A DNA stretch of 57,598 nt from Gammaproteobacteria bacterium (GCA_026984775.1 JALSRM010000034.1:1-57598); one strand, 5' to 3'. Counted from the first letter of the stretch, positions 47,417-57,249 are shown. Notes: generated by a model not told the origin, from the letters alone. Program-made: numbers and translations.

Positions 47417-48091
47417 TTATCGTAACGCAGAGTATGCAAGTTGGATCGTTTTACTTGCATACGCTTCAATTGAATATTTCCCTTTTTTGTACTTCCAGGG
47501 TTTGAGGTAGCGTTCCTGGATCATTGCAAGTACCATGGTGGCGATAATGTGATAATGGTTTTCGTTATTTTTCCGATCATCAATTCTGATCAGAAGTTCT
47601 CGTAGCGAATCGATGATCAGGATTTCGATCCTCTTTGAATCCTCCTGATCCTTGGGCGATAGTGATCGGGTTTCAAAATAGAGGAAATAAAACCAGGGTT
47701 GGAGGATTTCTGTCGTATAAACCAAGTTTCTTACAATGTTCTGAAAGGCCCGCTCAGGGTCCTCGTTCAGAATTGCCTTTTCAATGATATCTTTTGTAAT
47801 GAACTTCACCACATCCTTGACCATAACGGCGAGGATATCCTTTGAGCTGATACACGAATAGATCCCGCCCATACTCAGTCCTGTTTCACGGCAGAGATCA
47901 CGCAGGGACATTTCATGAAAGCCGATCTTTGCAGAGATTCTGAACGTCGCCTTGAGTAGTTTCTCAAGATTATTGACTGCAAACTTTTCCTTCTTGGTCT
48001 TGATAGCCTCCTGATGCAGCCTGAACAGAAGCGTGTAAATCATTTTCCCTTTCCAGGGGAAACTGGATTTGAAATCGTCAAAATTCGTCAT
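47417..48091 (-). CDS. TetR-family regulator, probable FadE repressor
   Basis: 224 residues from the ATG at 48091; an ATG at 48043 has a better ribosome binding site and would give 208 residues. The helix-turn-helix is MSLRDLCRETGLSMGGIYSC near the normal TetR place, after a ~40-residue N-terminal extension. It is divergent from fadE, and a GAGCG-TT-CGCTC repeat sits in the fadE leader. The inducer may be an acyl-CoA, an inference from the neighbour. Its 3' end contains a 10-base inverted repeat and stops 5 bases from the MCP gene stop. Confidence 0.85.
   Translation of the reverse strand: MTNFDDFKSSFPWKGKMIYTLLFRLHQEAIKTKKEKFAVNNLEKLLKATFRISAKIGFHEMSLRDLCRETGLSMGGIYSCISSKDILAVMVKDVVKFITKDIIEKAILNEDPERAFQNIVRNLVYTTEILQPWFYFLYFETRSLSPKDQEDSKRIEILIIDSLRELLIRIDDRKNNENHYHIIATMVLAMIQERYLKPWKYKKGKYSIEAYASKTIQLAYSALR
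47432..47462. terminator. inverted repeat within the TetR 3' end, possible two-way terminator
   Basis: GTATGCAAGT (47432-47441) and ACTTGCATAC (47453-47462) pair perfectly over 10 bases. For the MCP transcript it lies 21 bases past the stop. For the TetR gene it is within the last 15 codons. It may be a terminator for MCP that doubles as coding sequence. Confidence 0.4.
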
Positions 48092-48114
48092 TATCAAAAA
48101 ACTTCAAATAGCAC

Positions 48115-48172
48115 TGGACATACGCCTGTAGTTTAGACTATTATCCTTAATATTAAAAGCGAGCGTTCGCTC
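48115..48172 (+). promoter_or_regulatory. fadE promoter and TetR operator candidate
   Basis: TGGACA (48115-48120), 18 bases and TATTAT (48139-48144) form a good sigma-70 promoter with a start near 48151. GAGCG-TT-CGCTC at 48161-48172 lies just downstream, where a bound TetR protein would block transcription. The nearest regulator gene, TetR-type, is divergent. Confidence 0.6.
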
Positions 48173-48205
48173 TTAAATAGAGGCTTAATCTCTGGAGGAA
48201 AGCAG

Positions 48206-50644
48206 ATGAACACAATCATGAGTATCTTGATCCCGCTGGCTCTGATCGCTCTGGTTTATACAGGTACGACACTGACAACGTTTGCTGTGGCGAGCGCGAT
48301 TGGTCTTGTGCTCAGTTGGAGTCTTTCACTGAACTTTATTTTTACCCTGGTTCTGGTTATCTTGACATTCGTGTCTGGGCTGCTTTCTATTCCTGCATTC
48401 CGGAAAAAATATCTCTCTACTCCGTTCTTTTCCATGTTTAAAAAGATGTTGCCACCGCTATCAGATACTGAGCAGGAAGCCATTGATGCCGGTACAGTCT
48501 GGTGGGATGGAGAACTGTTCACAGGTAAACCGGACTGGAAAAGCCTGATCAGCACACCCAAGCCCGAACTCACGGAGCATGAGAAGGCCTTTCTCGAAGG
48601 CCCCGTGGAAGAACTCTGCCGAATGGCCGATGCCTGGAAGATCAATCATGAATGGAATCTGATCCCGGACGAGATTATCCAATTTGTCCGTGACAAGGGT
48701 TTCCTTGGCATGATCATTCCGAAGAAATATGGGGGGCTGGAGTTGTCCGCAGTGGCCCAATCGGAAGTGCTGATCAAGGTTTCCAGCACAGGTGCAGCGA
48801 TCACCTATCTGGTGGCGGTCCCCAACTCCCTGGGGCCGGGAGAGTTGTTGATCAAATACGGAACCGAGGAACAGAAGAACTATTACTTGCCCAGGTTAGC
48901 CGAGGGCAAGGAGATCCCCTGCTTTGCCCTGACTGCGCCCCTTGCCGGTTCCGATGCCACGTCTATCCCGGATACAGGTGTAGTTTGCAAGGGCATGTGG
49001 GAAGGCAAGGAAATTATCGGTATGCGGTTGAATTTCAACAAACGCTACATTACCTTGGCACCGATCGCCACGCTGGTGGGACTGGCCTTCAAACTCAAGG
49101 ATCCGGACCATCTCATTGGCGATATCGAGGATTACGGTATTACCTGTGCACTGTTGCCCAGCGATACGGAAGGGTTGAAGATCGGACGCCGCCATCTGCC
49201 CATTGGGGATGCTTTTCTCAATGGTCCTGTGGAAGGGGAGGATGTCTTTGTTCCACTCGATTACATCATCGGCGGTCCGGCGATGGCGGGCAAAGGTTGG
49301 CGTATGTTGGTCAACTGTTTGTCGGTCGGCCGTTGCATCACGCTGCCAACCGGTGGCGCAGCCTATGCCAAAAGAACTTTTATGGGAACCACCGCCTACG
49401 CTTCATTGCGCAAGCAGTTCGGGCTTCCCATCAAGCAGTTTGAAGGTATCCAGAAGCCACTGGCACGCATGGCGGGCTTTACCTATATCGTCAATTCAGC
49501 TCGGCTCCATACCATTCAGTCGGTGGATGGCGGTGAGAAACCGGCAGTGCCTTCGGCGATCATCAAATACCATTGTACGGAGATGGCACGACAATGCGCC
49601 ATCGATGCAATGGATATTCATGGTGGCAAGGCGATCATGAAAGGACCAAGGAACTATATTGCAAGCACCTATGAATCGATACCCGTCGCCATTACCGTCG
49701 AAGGAGCGAATATCCTCACCCGTAACCTCATGATCTTCGGACAGGGTGCCACCCGTAGCCATCCCTATGTGTTAAGGGAGATGGAGTTAGCTGTACAAGA
49801 AGCAAACGACACGGTGATCGATCAGTTCGATGATGTGCTGTTCAAACACATCGGCTACACCCTCCACAATGGCGTACGGGCCTTTGTCATGGGGCTTACC
49901 GGATCGCGCCTGGAATCCAATCCGGGCCATCCCAAGCTCGCCCGCTATTATGCGCATCTGAACCGGATGAGTGCGGCCTTTGCCCTGATTGCAGATATTT
50001 CCATGCTGTCTTTGCAGGCACGGTTGAAGTTCATGGAAATGCTGTCTGCACGACTGGGTGATCTGTTGAGTGATCTCTACCTCGCCAGTATGGTGATCAA
50101 GCATTACGAAAACGACGGCTGTCCGGAAGAGGATTTCCCCGTCGTCCAATGGTCACTGGAATACCTCATGCACCATTATCAGGAGGCTTTCCGTGAAATT
50201 CTTGAAAACTATCCAAGCCGGGTGCTGTCCGCTGTAATGAAGCTGGTTGTCTTTCCGCTGGGGATGCACTTCAGAGCACCGAGTGACGATCTGGAAAGAA
50301 AAATGATCAAGATCATCGCCAGTGATACTTCAACGCGGGAGCGCATGACTGCAGGACTTTATATGGAACCGGGTGAAAACAACCCGTTAGCACATGTCAA
50401 CACGGTTTTCCTCGAGAGCCTTGCCCTTCAACCGATCAATGACAAATTGAGAATGGCCGTCAAGGAAAAGAAACTGCCTAAACTTCAGGGGAGGGCGCTC
50501 ATTGATGCGGCAAAAGAAGTCGGTGTGTTGTCAACGGAAGAAGCCGACCAGCTGATCCGGTTCGATGATCGCCTGATGTCAGTCATTCATGTGGATGATT
50601 TCGATCAGGATTACCTGATCCGCAAGCCATACAAAGCTGCCTGA
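48206..50644 (+). CDS. fadE: acyl-CoA dehydrogenase, FadE type
   Basis: 812 residues, close to E. coli FadE (814). Two N-terminal hydrophobic stretches (about 1-55) are followed by the acyl-CoA dehydrogenase core (IPKKYGGLELSAVAQSEV, CFALTAPLAGSDA) and the DUF1974 C-terminal domain. It catalyses the first step of beta-oxidation at the membrane. Ribosome binding site TGGAGGAAA is strong. Under likely TetR control. A very strong terminator follows. Confidence 0.94.
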   Translation: MNTIMSILIPLALIALVYTGTTLTTFAVASAIGLVLSWSLSLNFIFTLVLVILTFVSGLLSIPAFRKKYLSTPFFSMFKKMLPPLSDTEQEAIDAGTVWWDGELFTGKPDWKSLISTPKPELTEHEKAFLEGPVEELCRMADAWKINHEWNLIPDEIIQFVRDKGFLGMIIPKKYGGLELSAVAQSEVLIKVSSTGAAITYLVAVPNSLGPGELLIKYGTEEQKNYYLPRLAEGKEIPCFALTAPLAGSDATSIPDTGVVCKGMWEGKEIIGMRLNFNKRYITLAPIATLVGLAFKLKDPDHLIGDIEDYGITCALLPSDTEGLKIGRRHLPIGDAFLNGPVEGEDVFVPLDYIIGGPAMAGKGWRMLVNCLSVGRCITLPTGGAAYAKRTFMGTTAYASLRKQFGLPIKQFEGIQKPLARMAGFTYIVNSARLHTIQSVDGGEKPAVPSAIIKYHCTEMARQCAIDAMDIHGGKAIMKGPRNYIASTYESIPVAITVEGANILTRNLMIFGQGATRSHPYVLREMELAVQEANDTVIDQFDDVLFKHIGYTLHNGVRAFVMGLTGSRLESNPGHPKLARYYAHLNRMSAAFALIADISMLSLQARLKFMEMLSARLGDLLSDLYLASMVIKHYENDGCPEEDFPVVQWSLEYLMHHYQEAFREILENYPSRVLSAVMKLVVFPLGMHFRAPSDDLERKMIKIIASDTSTRERMTAGLYMEPGENNPLAHVNTVFLESLALQPINDKLRMAVKEKKLPKLQGRALIDAAKEVGVLSTEEADQLIRFDDRLMSVIHVDDFDQDYLIRKPYKAA

Positions 50645-50675
50645 TCTTCTCAATATTTTCGTCTGACCTCGTCTT

Positions 50676-50703
50676 GAGACTGATACTTCAATGTATCAGT
50701 CTC
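50676..50703 (+). terminator. fadE terminator
   Basis: GAGACTGATAC (50676-50686) and GTATCAGTCTC (50693-50703) form a perfect 11-pair stem with a 6-base loop and a tail of TTTCTTTTTTCTTT. This is the clearest intrinsic terminator in the window. Confidence 0.92.
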
Positions 50704-50773
50704 TTTCTTTTTTCTTTCGACACGTACCGCTTCAGGTTATGATCCCGGTATTCAAGAATTCAGGAATGTCATC

Positions 50774-51607
50774 ATGAGACTGGCGGCAAAGGAGTTCAGA
50801 AACTGGCAAAACAAATCGATCACCTTGTTGGGCATGTCCGGGGTGGGCAAGACACGGCTGGCAAACATTTTGCGTCAGCGAGACTGGTTTCATTATTCTG
50901 CAGATTACCGGATCGGAACTCGTTATCTGGATGAGCCGATTTTGGACAATATCAAAAAACAGGTTATGCAGATTCCCTTCATGCGGGACTTGCTGCGGTC
51001 AGATTCCATCCACATCAGTAACAATATGACGGTGGATAACCTCAAGCCGGTTTCATCTTTTCTTGGCAAACTGGGGAATCCGGAGCTGGGCGGTCTAGGG
51101 TTGCAGGAGTTCAAACGACGACAGAAACTGCATCACCAGGCAGAACTGGCGGCGATGCGGGATGTGCCCGATTTTATCCGCAAGGCACATGATATTTATG
51201 GGTATAATAATTTCATCAATGATGCCGGCGGCAGCCTTTGTGAGTTGGATGATGAAGAGACCATAGAGTTGCTAGCCGAACACACCTTGATCCTGTATAT
51301 CAAAGCGAGTAAGGATAATGAGAAAGAGTTGATCCGCCGGGCGGAGTCTCATCCAAAGCCACTTTATTACCGTGAAGAATTTCTCGATCAAAAGCTGTCT
51401 GAATACATGAAGGCACGGGATCTTGAATACGTCGCCCTGATCGATCCCGACGATTTTGTTCGTTGGATATTTCCCAAGCTGTTCTATGCACGGATCCCAC
51501 GGTATGAGTCCATTGCCGATCGTTTTGGTTACAGCGTGGCAGCTGAGGATGTGCTCAGGGTCAACCACGAAGAAGATTTTTTGAACTTGATTGAATCGAT
51601 ACTTTAG
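50774..51607 (+). CDS. P-loop ATPase of unknown role, encoded with metA
   Basis: 277 residues. Walker A is GMSGVGKT (20-27) right after a 15-residue start, and the layout resembles small nucleotide kinases, but the family is conserved as 'ATPase' with no assigned substrate. No membrane segments. It ends 2 bases before metA, so the two are almost certainly co-transcribed, which links it to methionine/homoserine metabolism, an inference. A strong terminator separates it from fadE upstream. Confidence 0.8.
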   Translation: MRLAAKEFRNWQNKSITLLGMSGVGKTRLANILRQRDWFHYSADYRIGTRYLDEPILDNIKKQVMQIPFMRDLLRSDSIHISNNMTVDNLKPVSSFLGKLGNPELGGLGLQEFKRRQKLHHQAELAAMRDVPDFIRKAHDIYGYNNFINDAGGSLCELDDEETIELLAEHTLILYIKASKDNEKELIRRAESHPKPLYYREEFLDQKLSEYMKARDLEYVALIDPDDFVRWIFPKLFYARIPRYESIADRFGYSVAAEDVLRVNHEEDFLNLIESIL

Positions 51608-51609
51608 TT

Positions 51610-52680
51610 ATGCCACTGGTTGCCAATACTGATCTTCCTACATTTGAGCGCCTCAGACAGGAAGGAGAAACCATCCTGCCGGCCGATTATGCCCTGGTTC
51701 AGGAAATCCGTGAGATGCACATCGGGTTGTTGAACATGATGCCTGACAAGGCATTGCAGGCCACAGAACGGCAGTTTTTCCGTCTCATTGGCGAAAGCAA
51801 CCAGATTGCCCAGTTCTACGTCCACCCTTTTACACTTGATACCTTGGAGAGAGGACCTGAAGGGCGAGCCCACGTGAAGGCCTACTACTCGACGTTCGAT
51901 CAGATCCGGGAAGAAGGGCTGGATGCCCTGATCATCACCGGTGCCAACGTAGTGGAAAAAAACCTGGCCGATGAGAAATTCTGGGGGCCTTTGAATGAAG
52001 TCGTCGAATGGGCCTATGAAAATGTCACCTCAACTCTTTGTTCGTGCCTTGCCACACATGCGGTCCTGCAGGCCCGGTACAATCAGCAGCGGACGCCGTT
52101 GCCGGCAAAACGCTGGGGTGTTTATCCACACCGTCTTGTGGATCACAAGCACCCGCTGGTGGCCGGGGTCAATACACGTTTCGATGTTCCGCATTCACGC
52201 TTCAATGAGGTGTTCCGGGAGCAGTTTATCGATGCCGGGCTTACCATTCTGGCAGAGAGCGATGTTGCCGGTGTGCACTTGGCGGTCAGTCCAGATGGAT
52301 TCAGACAGGTGTTTTTTCAGGGGCATCCTGAATACGATGCGATCAGCCTCTTGAAAGAGTACAAGCGGGAGGTGGGACGTTTCATCCGTCATGAGATCAC
52401 GGAATACCCACCTTTCCCTGAGCACTATTTCTCATTGCGTGATCAGGCGATTCTCGAAGAATATCATGAGCGGGTGTTGATCGCTCACGTCAAAGGCTAC
52501 AGCCCGCCCGAATTCCCGGAGCATCTGATCATTCCCAACCTGGATAATACCTGGCACGATACTGCTGAGGCCGTGATAAATAACTGGATCGGAAAAGTCT
52601 ATCAGATCACTAACAATGATCGCCGCAAGCCGTTCATGGAACATGTCGATCCGGAAAATCCTCTGGGTCTCCCAAGGTGA
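51610..52680 (+). CDS. metA: homoserine O-succinyltransferase (MetA family)
   Basis: 356 residues, longer than the ~310 of E. coli. The catalytic cysteine is likely Cys146 in STLCSCLATHAVL (the E. coli site is VCWAVQA); the C-terminal catalytic site GHPEYD has His239 and Glu241. The family activates homoserine by acylation for methionine synthesis; whether succinyl- or acetyl-CoA is used cannot be read with certainty. Flanked by the ATPase gene and by a thioesterase gene that overlaps its stop by GTGA. Confidence 0.88.
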   Translation: MPLVANTDLPTFERLRQEGETILPADYALVQEIREMHIGLLNMMPDKALQATERQFFRLIGESNQIAQFYVHPFTLDTLERGPEGRAHVKAYYSTFDQIREEGLDALIITGANVVEKNLADEKFWGPLNEVVEWAYENVTSTLCSCLATHAVLQARYNQQRTPLPAKRWGVYPHRLVDHKHPLVAGVNTRFDVPHSRFNEVFREQFIDAGLTILAESDVAGVHLAVSPDGFRQVFFQGHPEYDAISLLKEYKREVGRFIRHEITEYPPFPEHYFSLRDQAILEEYHERVLIAHVKGYSPPEFPEHLIIPNLDNTWHDTAEAVINNWIGKVYQITNNDRRKPFMEHVDPENPLGLPR

Positions 52681-53090
52681 CTCTTGAAGAACTCCCTTTT
52701 TCCAGGCTGATCGGAATTGAATACTCAGACTCGGATCAGCGGCTGAGGTTACCGTTTTCCGATCAGGTAAAAAACCACTTGGGTATCTTTCATGCGGGTG
52801 CCCAGTTTGCACTGATGGAGACCGCCAGTGGCTTGTTCCTGCAACAGCGGTTTCCCGAATGGGAAGAAAAAGTGATCCCGGTGCTCAGGAAAGCAGAAGT
52901 GAAATACATGAAACCTGCAAGTTCTGATCTCACTGCCGAAGCCTATGCGGAAGAGAAATCTTTGACAGCTTTTGAAGAACAAATGGACAAGGCAGGCCGT
53001 TGCCTGGTTTCCGTCAGTGTAGATTCGAAAAATGAAACAGGGGATATTGTGAGCAGAGCAGTCTTTCAATGGCTGATAACAAGACGTTGA
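52677..53090 (+). CDS. hotdog thioesterase, DUF4442-like
   Basis: 137 residues from a GTG that overlaps the metA stop. The hotdog core has HLGIFHAGAQFALMETASGL, similar to the PaaI-like/DUF4442 families, where HxGxxHxG-type residues and the following acid form the active site. It may hydrolyse an acyl-CoA. The substrate is unknown; the co-translation with metA is more likely transcriptional convenience than proof of a shared pathway. Confidence 0.8.
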   Translation: MTLEELPFSRLIGIEYSDSDQRLRLPFSDQVKNHLGIFHAGAQFALMETASGLFLQQRFPEWEEKVIPVLRKAEVKYMKPASSDLTAEAYAEEKSLTAFEEQMDKAGRCLVSVSVDSKNETGDIVSRAVFQWLITRR

Positions 53091-53222
53091 TCCAGAAAAA
53101 TATCAGCAAGCTCTAATTCGCCCCTCCGTGAGTAGCGTCCTTTCCCTCCGACTAATCGGGCTGCAAGGTGGGTCAGAATCGTTTATCATTAATGGCTTTG
53201 ATAAAGAGAATGGTTTCATCCC

Positions 53223-54401
53223 TTGAAAACAGATTTTGACAGGATAGAGCGTTTACCCCCCTATGTTTTTAACACTGTTGGCGATCTCAAGATGGCGGCA
53301 CGCCGCCGTGGTGAGGATATCGTCGATTTTGGCATGGGTAATCCCGATCAACCCACGCCTCAACACATCGTGGATAAGCTGGTAGAGGTTGCACAGCGGA
53401 ATGATACTCATCGCTATTCCGTCTCCAAAGGGATTCCCAGGCTGCGCAAGGCGATTTGTAACTGGTACAAAACACGCTATGACGTTGACCTTGATCCAGA
53501 ATCAGAAGCGATTGTAACGATTGGGTCCAAAGAAGGTCTGGCACATCTGGCCATGGCCGTGATGGACAAGGGGGATACAGTGCTTGTTCCCAACCCGGCC
53601 TATCCCATCCATCCCTACGGTTTCATCATCGCTGGTGCGGATGTTCGGCATGTACCCACAGGTCCCGACATCAATTTTTTCGAAGAGTTGGAGAAGGCGA
53701 TCGTCAACGCCTGGCCCAAACCAAAAATGTTGTTACTCAACTTTCCCGGCAATCCCACCACGGAATGTGTGGAGCTGGAGTTTTTTGAGAAGGTCATTGA
53801 GATTGCAAAAGAACACGAGATCTGGGTGGTACAGGATCTGGCTTATGCAGACATCGTTTTCGACGGCTACGCTGCACCTTCGATCCTGCAGGTACCCGGT
53901 GCCAAGGATATTGCCGTGGAATTCTTCTCCATGTCAAAGAGTTATAACATGCCCGGCTGGCGCGTTGGTTTTATGGTGGGCAACCCGGTGCTAGTGAATG
54001 CACTGGCGAGAATGAAATCCTATTTGGACTATGGCATGTTTACACCGATCCAGGTGGCTGCGATCACTGCTTTAGAGGGACCGCAGCAATGTGTGGCAGA
54101 GATTCGCAACATGTACTGGCGGCGGCGCGATGTCTTGTGCAAGGGACTGAACGAAGCAGGCTGGGAGGTAAAATCACCGAAGGCAACGATGTTTGTCTGG
54201 GCACCGATCCCGGAACAATACAAGCACTTGAAATCACTGGAGTTCAGTAAACTGCTGCTACAGGAAGCCAAGGTTGCTGTTTCTCCCGGTGTCGGCTTCG
54301 GTTCCTACGGTGATGATTTTGTTCGCTTTGCACTGATTGAAAATGAACAGCGGACCCGTCAGGCTGTACGGGGCATCCGTGATATGTTGAAAAAGGGGTA
54401 G
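53223..54401 (+). CDS. alaC: alanine-synthesising PLP aminotransferase
   Basis: 392 residues from a TTG; an in-frame stop lies 20 bases upstream and no ATG precedes the conserved start. It is collinear with E. coli AlaC ([20 protein letters not shown]). The PLP lysine is Lys239 in [11 protein letters not shown]. The enzyme transfers an amino group from glutamate to pyruvate. It lies 8 bases before hom, so it is in the same unit. Confidence 0.92.
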   Translation: MKTDFDRIERLPPYVFNTVGDLKMAARRRGEDIVDFGMGNPDQPTPQHIVDKLVEVAQRNDTHRYSVSKGIPRLRKAICNWYKTRYDVDLDPESEAIVTIGSKEGLAHLAMAVMDKGDTVLVPNPAYPIHPYGFIIAGADVRHVPTGPDINFFEELEKAIVNAWPKPKMLLLNFPGNPTTECVELEFFEKVIEIAKEHEIWVVQDLAYADIVFDGYAAPSILQVPGAKDIAVEFFSMSKSYNMPGWRVGFMVGNPVLVNALARMKSYLDYGMFTPIQVAAITALEGPQQCVAEIRNMYWRRRDVLCKGLNEAGWEVKSPKATMFVWAPIPEQYKHLKSLEFSKLLLQEAKVAVSPGVGFGSYGDDFVRFALIENEQRTRQAVRGIRDMLKKG

Positions 54402-54409
54402 AGAAACAG

Positions 54410-55723
54410 ATGAAACCAGTGAATATCGGAGTTTTGGGACTGGGGACGGTAGGTAGTGGTGTCGTTAACATCTTGCACCGAAATGCCCTTGAAATCGCCC
54501 GCCGAGCTGGCCGTGAGATTCGGGTGACACACGCTGTTGCAAGGAACTTTGATCGGAGCCGTCTTGGTGGGATAGACGAGATCAACATCACCCAGGATCC
54601 GATGGATTTGGTCACCCATCCCGAGGTCGATATCGTGGTGGAGTTGTTCGGTGGGATTGATCTCCCAAAGCAGCTCGTCCTCGATGCGATCGAACACGGC
54701 AAACATGTGGTCACGGCGAACAAGGCCTTGATAGCAACCTATGGAAATGAAATTTTCCACGCCGCGCAGAAAAAAGGTGTCATGGTGGCTTTCGAGGCGG
54801 CGGTGGCCGGTGGTATTCCCATCATCAAGGCCGTACGTGAAGGTTTGACTGCAAACCGTATTGAATGGTTGGCGGGTATTATCAACGGTACAGGCAATTT
54901 TATTCTGACCGAGATGAGGGAAAAGGGGCGTGATTTCGAAGATGTATTGAAAGAAGCACAGGTACTGGGCTATGCCGAGGCGGATCCCACCTTCGATATC
55001 GACGGTACAGATGCTGCCCACAAGTTGACCATCCTGGCCTCGATCGCCTTCGGGATCCCGTTGCAATATGACAAGGTCTATAAAGAAGGCATCAACAAGA
55101 TCACCCGGGAGGATGTGTTCTATGCGGAACAGTTCGGTTACAGGATCAAACATCTGGGTATTTCCAAGGATACAGAGGCCGGGATCGAGCTTCGAGTGCA
55201 CCCGACGCTGATCCCTGAGCGCCGTCTGATCGCGAATGTCGATGGGGTGATGAATGCCGTGTTGGTACATGGAGATGCTGTCGGTCCGACGCTCTATTAT
55301 GGTGCCGGTGCAGGTTCGGAGCCCACTGGATCGGCCGTCGTTGCCGACATCGTCGATGTGGTTCGGGTGATGACTACCGATCCGGAGAATCGTGTGCCTC
55401 ACCTGGCCTTTCAGCCCGATGCCTTGTCAGAGAAGCCCATTGCCGACATGGAGGACATCGAAACCGCCTACTATTTGCGTATGGATGCGGTAGAACGACC
55501 AGGCGTGTTGGCCGAGGTGACCGGGATCTTTGCGGACAGTGAGATCAGCATTGAAGCCATTCGCCAACAAGAACCGGCAGAAGGGGCGACCCACGTACCC
55601 ATTGTCTTCCTCACACATACTGTGAAGGAGCGGGCCATGAATGAGGCAATCAGGAAGATCGAGGCACTGGATTCGATCGATGGTACGGTCACCCGGATCC
55701 GGGTGGAACATCTCGGAGGTTGA
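54410..55723 (+). CDS. hom: homoserine dehydrogenase with ACT domain
   Basis: 437 residues. The dinucleotide loop is GLGTVGSG (10-17), and the catalytic core has GIINGTGNFILTEM and EAQVLGYAEADPT. A C-terminal ACT domain (about 355-437) provides feedback inhibition, most likely by threonine. It reduces aspartate semialdehyde to homoserine, feeding thrC downstream and metA nearby. Stand-alone rather than fused to aspartokinase. Confidence 0.96.
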   Translation: MKPVNIGVLGLGTVGSGVVNILHRNALEIARRAGREIRVTHAVARNFDRSRLGGIDEINITQDPMDLVTHPEVDIVVELFGGIDLPKQLVLDAIEHGKHVVTANKALIATYGNEIFHAAQKKGVMVAFEAAVAGGIPIIKAVREGLTANRIEWLAGIINGTGNFILTEMREKGRDFEDVLKEAQVLGYAEADPTFDIDGTDAAHKLTILASIAFGIPLQYDKVYKEGINKITREDVFYAEQFGYRIKHLGISKDTEAGIELRVHPTLIPERRLIANVDGVMNAVLVHGDAVGPTLYYGAGAGSEPTGSAVVADIVDVVRVMTTDPENRVPHLAFQPDALSEKPIADMEDIETAYYLRMDAVERPGVLAEVTGIFADSEISIEAIRQQEPAEGATHVPIVFLTHTVKERAMNEAIRKIEALDSIDGTVTRIRVEHLGG

Positions 55724-55731
55724 TTCACTCT

Positions 55732-57204
55732 ATGATGTTCATTGAGACACGGGGCAATGACGCCACCCGTCCAGAAAAAGTCCGCTTCTCCGAAGCGATT
55801 CTCGCACCCATGTGCTCTTTTGGCGGCATCTATGTCCCCGAATCCTTACCGTCACTCGATCAGACATTCCTAAAGGCGCATCTGGATTCGGATTACAAAA
55901 CACTTGCGAGATCCATACTCGAAGCCTTCGACATTGACATCGATGCGGCAGTGATCGATGAGGCTTTGAATCTCTATGACGGTTTCGACGATCCGTCCAA
56001 CCCGGTACCCGTGGTAAAAGTCATGGAGGATCTGTATGTGGCTGAGCTCTATCATGGTCCCACCCGAGCCTTCAAGGATATGGCCTTGCAGCCTTTCGGT
56101 GTCATTCTATCTTCACTGGCGCAGGCACGGGATCAGGATTATCTTATTCTCGCGGCAACGAGTGGAGATACTGGTCCGGCAACACTGGAGACCTTCAAGA
56201 ACCGGAAAAATGTCCGTGTGGCCTGTCTCTATCCCAAGGGGGGTACCTCCGATGTACAGCGCTTGCAGATGGTGACAGAAGATGCCACTAATCTGAAGGT
56301 GATCGGCATTCGTGGTGATTTCGACGATGCGCAAACCGCCCTTAAAACCCTGCTGGGTTCAGAAAGTTTCAACCAAAAACTGAGCGAAAAAAATATCCTG
56401 CTTTCTGCAGCCAATTCGGTTAATTTCGGCAGGATTATCTTTCAGATCGTCTACCACATACACAGTTATCTGGAGCTGATACGGCAGGGGGCAATTGAAT
56501 TTGGTGAGAAGGTCTACTTAGATGTTCCCAGTGGGAACTTCGGGAATGCCCTCGGTGGTTACTACGCAATGAAGATGGGGCTGCCGGTAGAAAAAATCAT
56601 CATCGCTTCCAATATCAATAATGTTCTCACCCATCTGATCAAGGAGGGAAAATACGATCTAAGAGACTCAGCGGTTATTCCTACGACTTCTCCTGCGATG
56701 GATATTCTCAAATCTTCCAATGTCGAGCGAGTACTGTTTGATCTCTTTGGTGCTGAACGAACCCGAGAGTTGATGCAGCAATTGGATAATGAGAAGTTTT
56801 ATAAACTCAGTGAAACAGAGTTGTCCCGACTGCAACAGATCTTCACTGCAGATTTTTGTATGGATGAGGAAGGAAAAAAATATATCAGGGCAACTTTTGA
56901 GCAGGGTTATCTGATGGATCCCCACACAGCGACCTGTTTCAAGGCCTATGAAACCTGCCGTGAAAAGCCGCTGGTTACCATTGTTTACTCCACAGCGGAA
57001 TGGACCAAATTTTCACCCACGATAGCCAATGCCTTGACCGGAGAAATGGATACTCATGATCAAGATGCGTTGAAGTCGATCGCGAAAACCGCTGGGATAA
57101 CGATTCCGGCAGTCGTCAGTGAACTTTTCGAAAAACCGATCACCCAAACCACAGTGATCGATAAAGAAGATATCGAAAAGGAAATTTTGGAGTTTATTTC
57201 CTGA
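55732..57204 (+). CDS. thrC: threonine synthase
   Basis: 490 residues from the ATG at 55732, 12 bases after the GGAGG at 55715; a TTG at 55720 overlapping the hom stop is too close to that site. The PLP lysine is Lys115 in TRAFKDMALQP. The length and the N-terminal FIETRGNDATRP are of the longer, fungal/proteobacterial type. It converts phosphohomoserine to threonine. A thrB-type kinase gene is not in the window. Confidence 0.95.
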   Translation: MMFIETRGNDATRPEKVRFSEAILAPMCSFGGIYVPESLPSLDQTFLKAHLDSDYKTLARSILEAFDIDIDAAVIDEALNLYDGFDDPSNPVPVVKVMEDLYVAELYHGPTRAFKDMALQPFGVILSSLAQARDQDYLILAATSGDTGPATLETFKNRKNVRVACLYPKGGTSDVQRLQMVTEDATNLKVIGIRGDFDDAQTALKTLLGSESFNQKLSEKNILLSAANSVNFGRIIFQIVYHIHSYLELIRQGAIEFGEKVYLDVPSGNFGNALGGYYAMKMGLPVEKIIIASNINNVLTHLIKEGKYDLRDSAVIPTTSPAMDILKSSNVERVLFDLFGAERTRELMQQLDNEKFYKLSETELSRLQQIFTADFCMDEEGKKYIRATFEQGYLMDPHTATCFKAYETCREKPLVTIVYSTAEWTKFSPTIANALTGEMDTHDQDALKSIAKTAGITIPAVVSELFEKPITQTTVIDKEDIEKEILEFIS

Positions 57205-57209
57205 AAAGG

Positions 57210-57235
57210 GGACAGGGGTTTTATCACCCCTGTCC
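57210..57235. terminator. two-way terminator after thrC
   Basis: GGACAGGGG (57210-57218) pairs with CCCCTGTCC (57227-57235) around an 8-base loop, 5 bases after the thrC stop and 14 from the stop of the opposing gene. It is flanked by AAAA on each side, so the minus-strand transcript has a short T run after it. Confidence 0.75.
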
Positions 57236-57249
57236 AAAATCAAGGAGGC

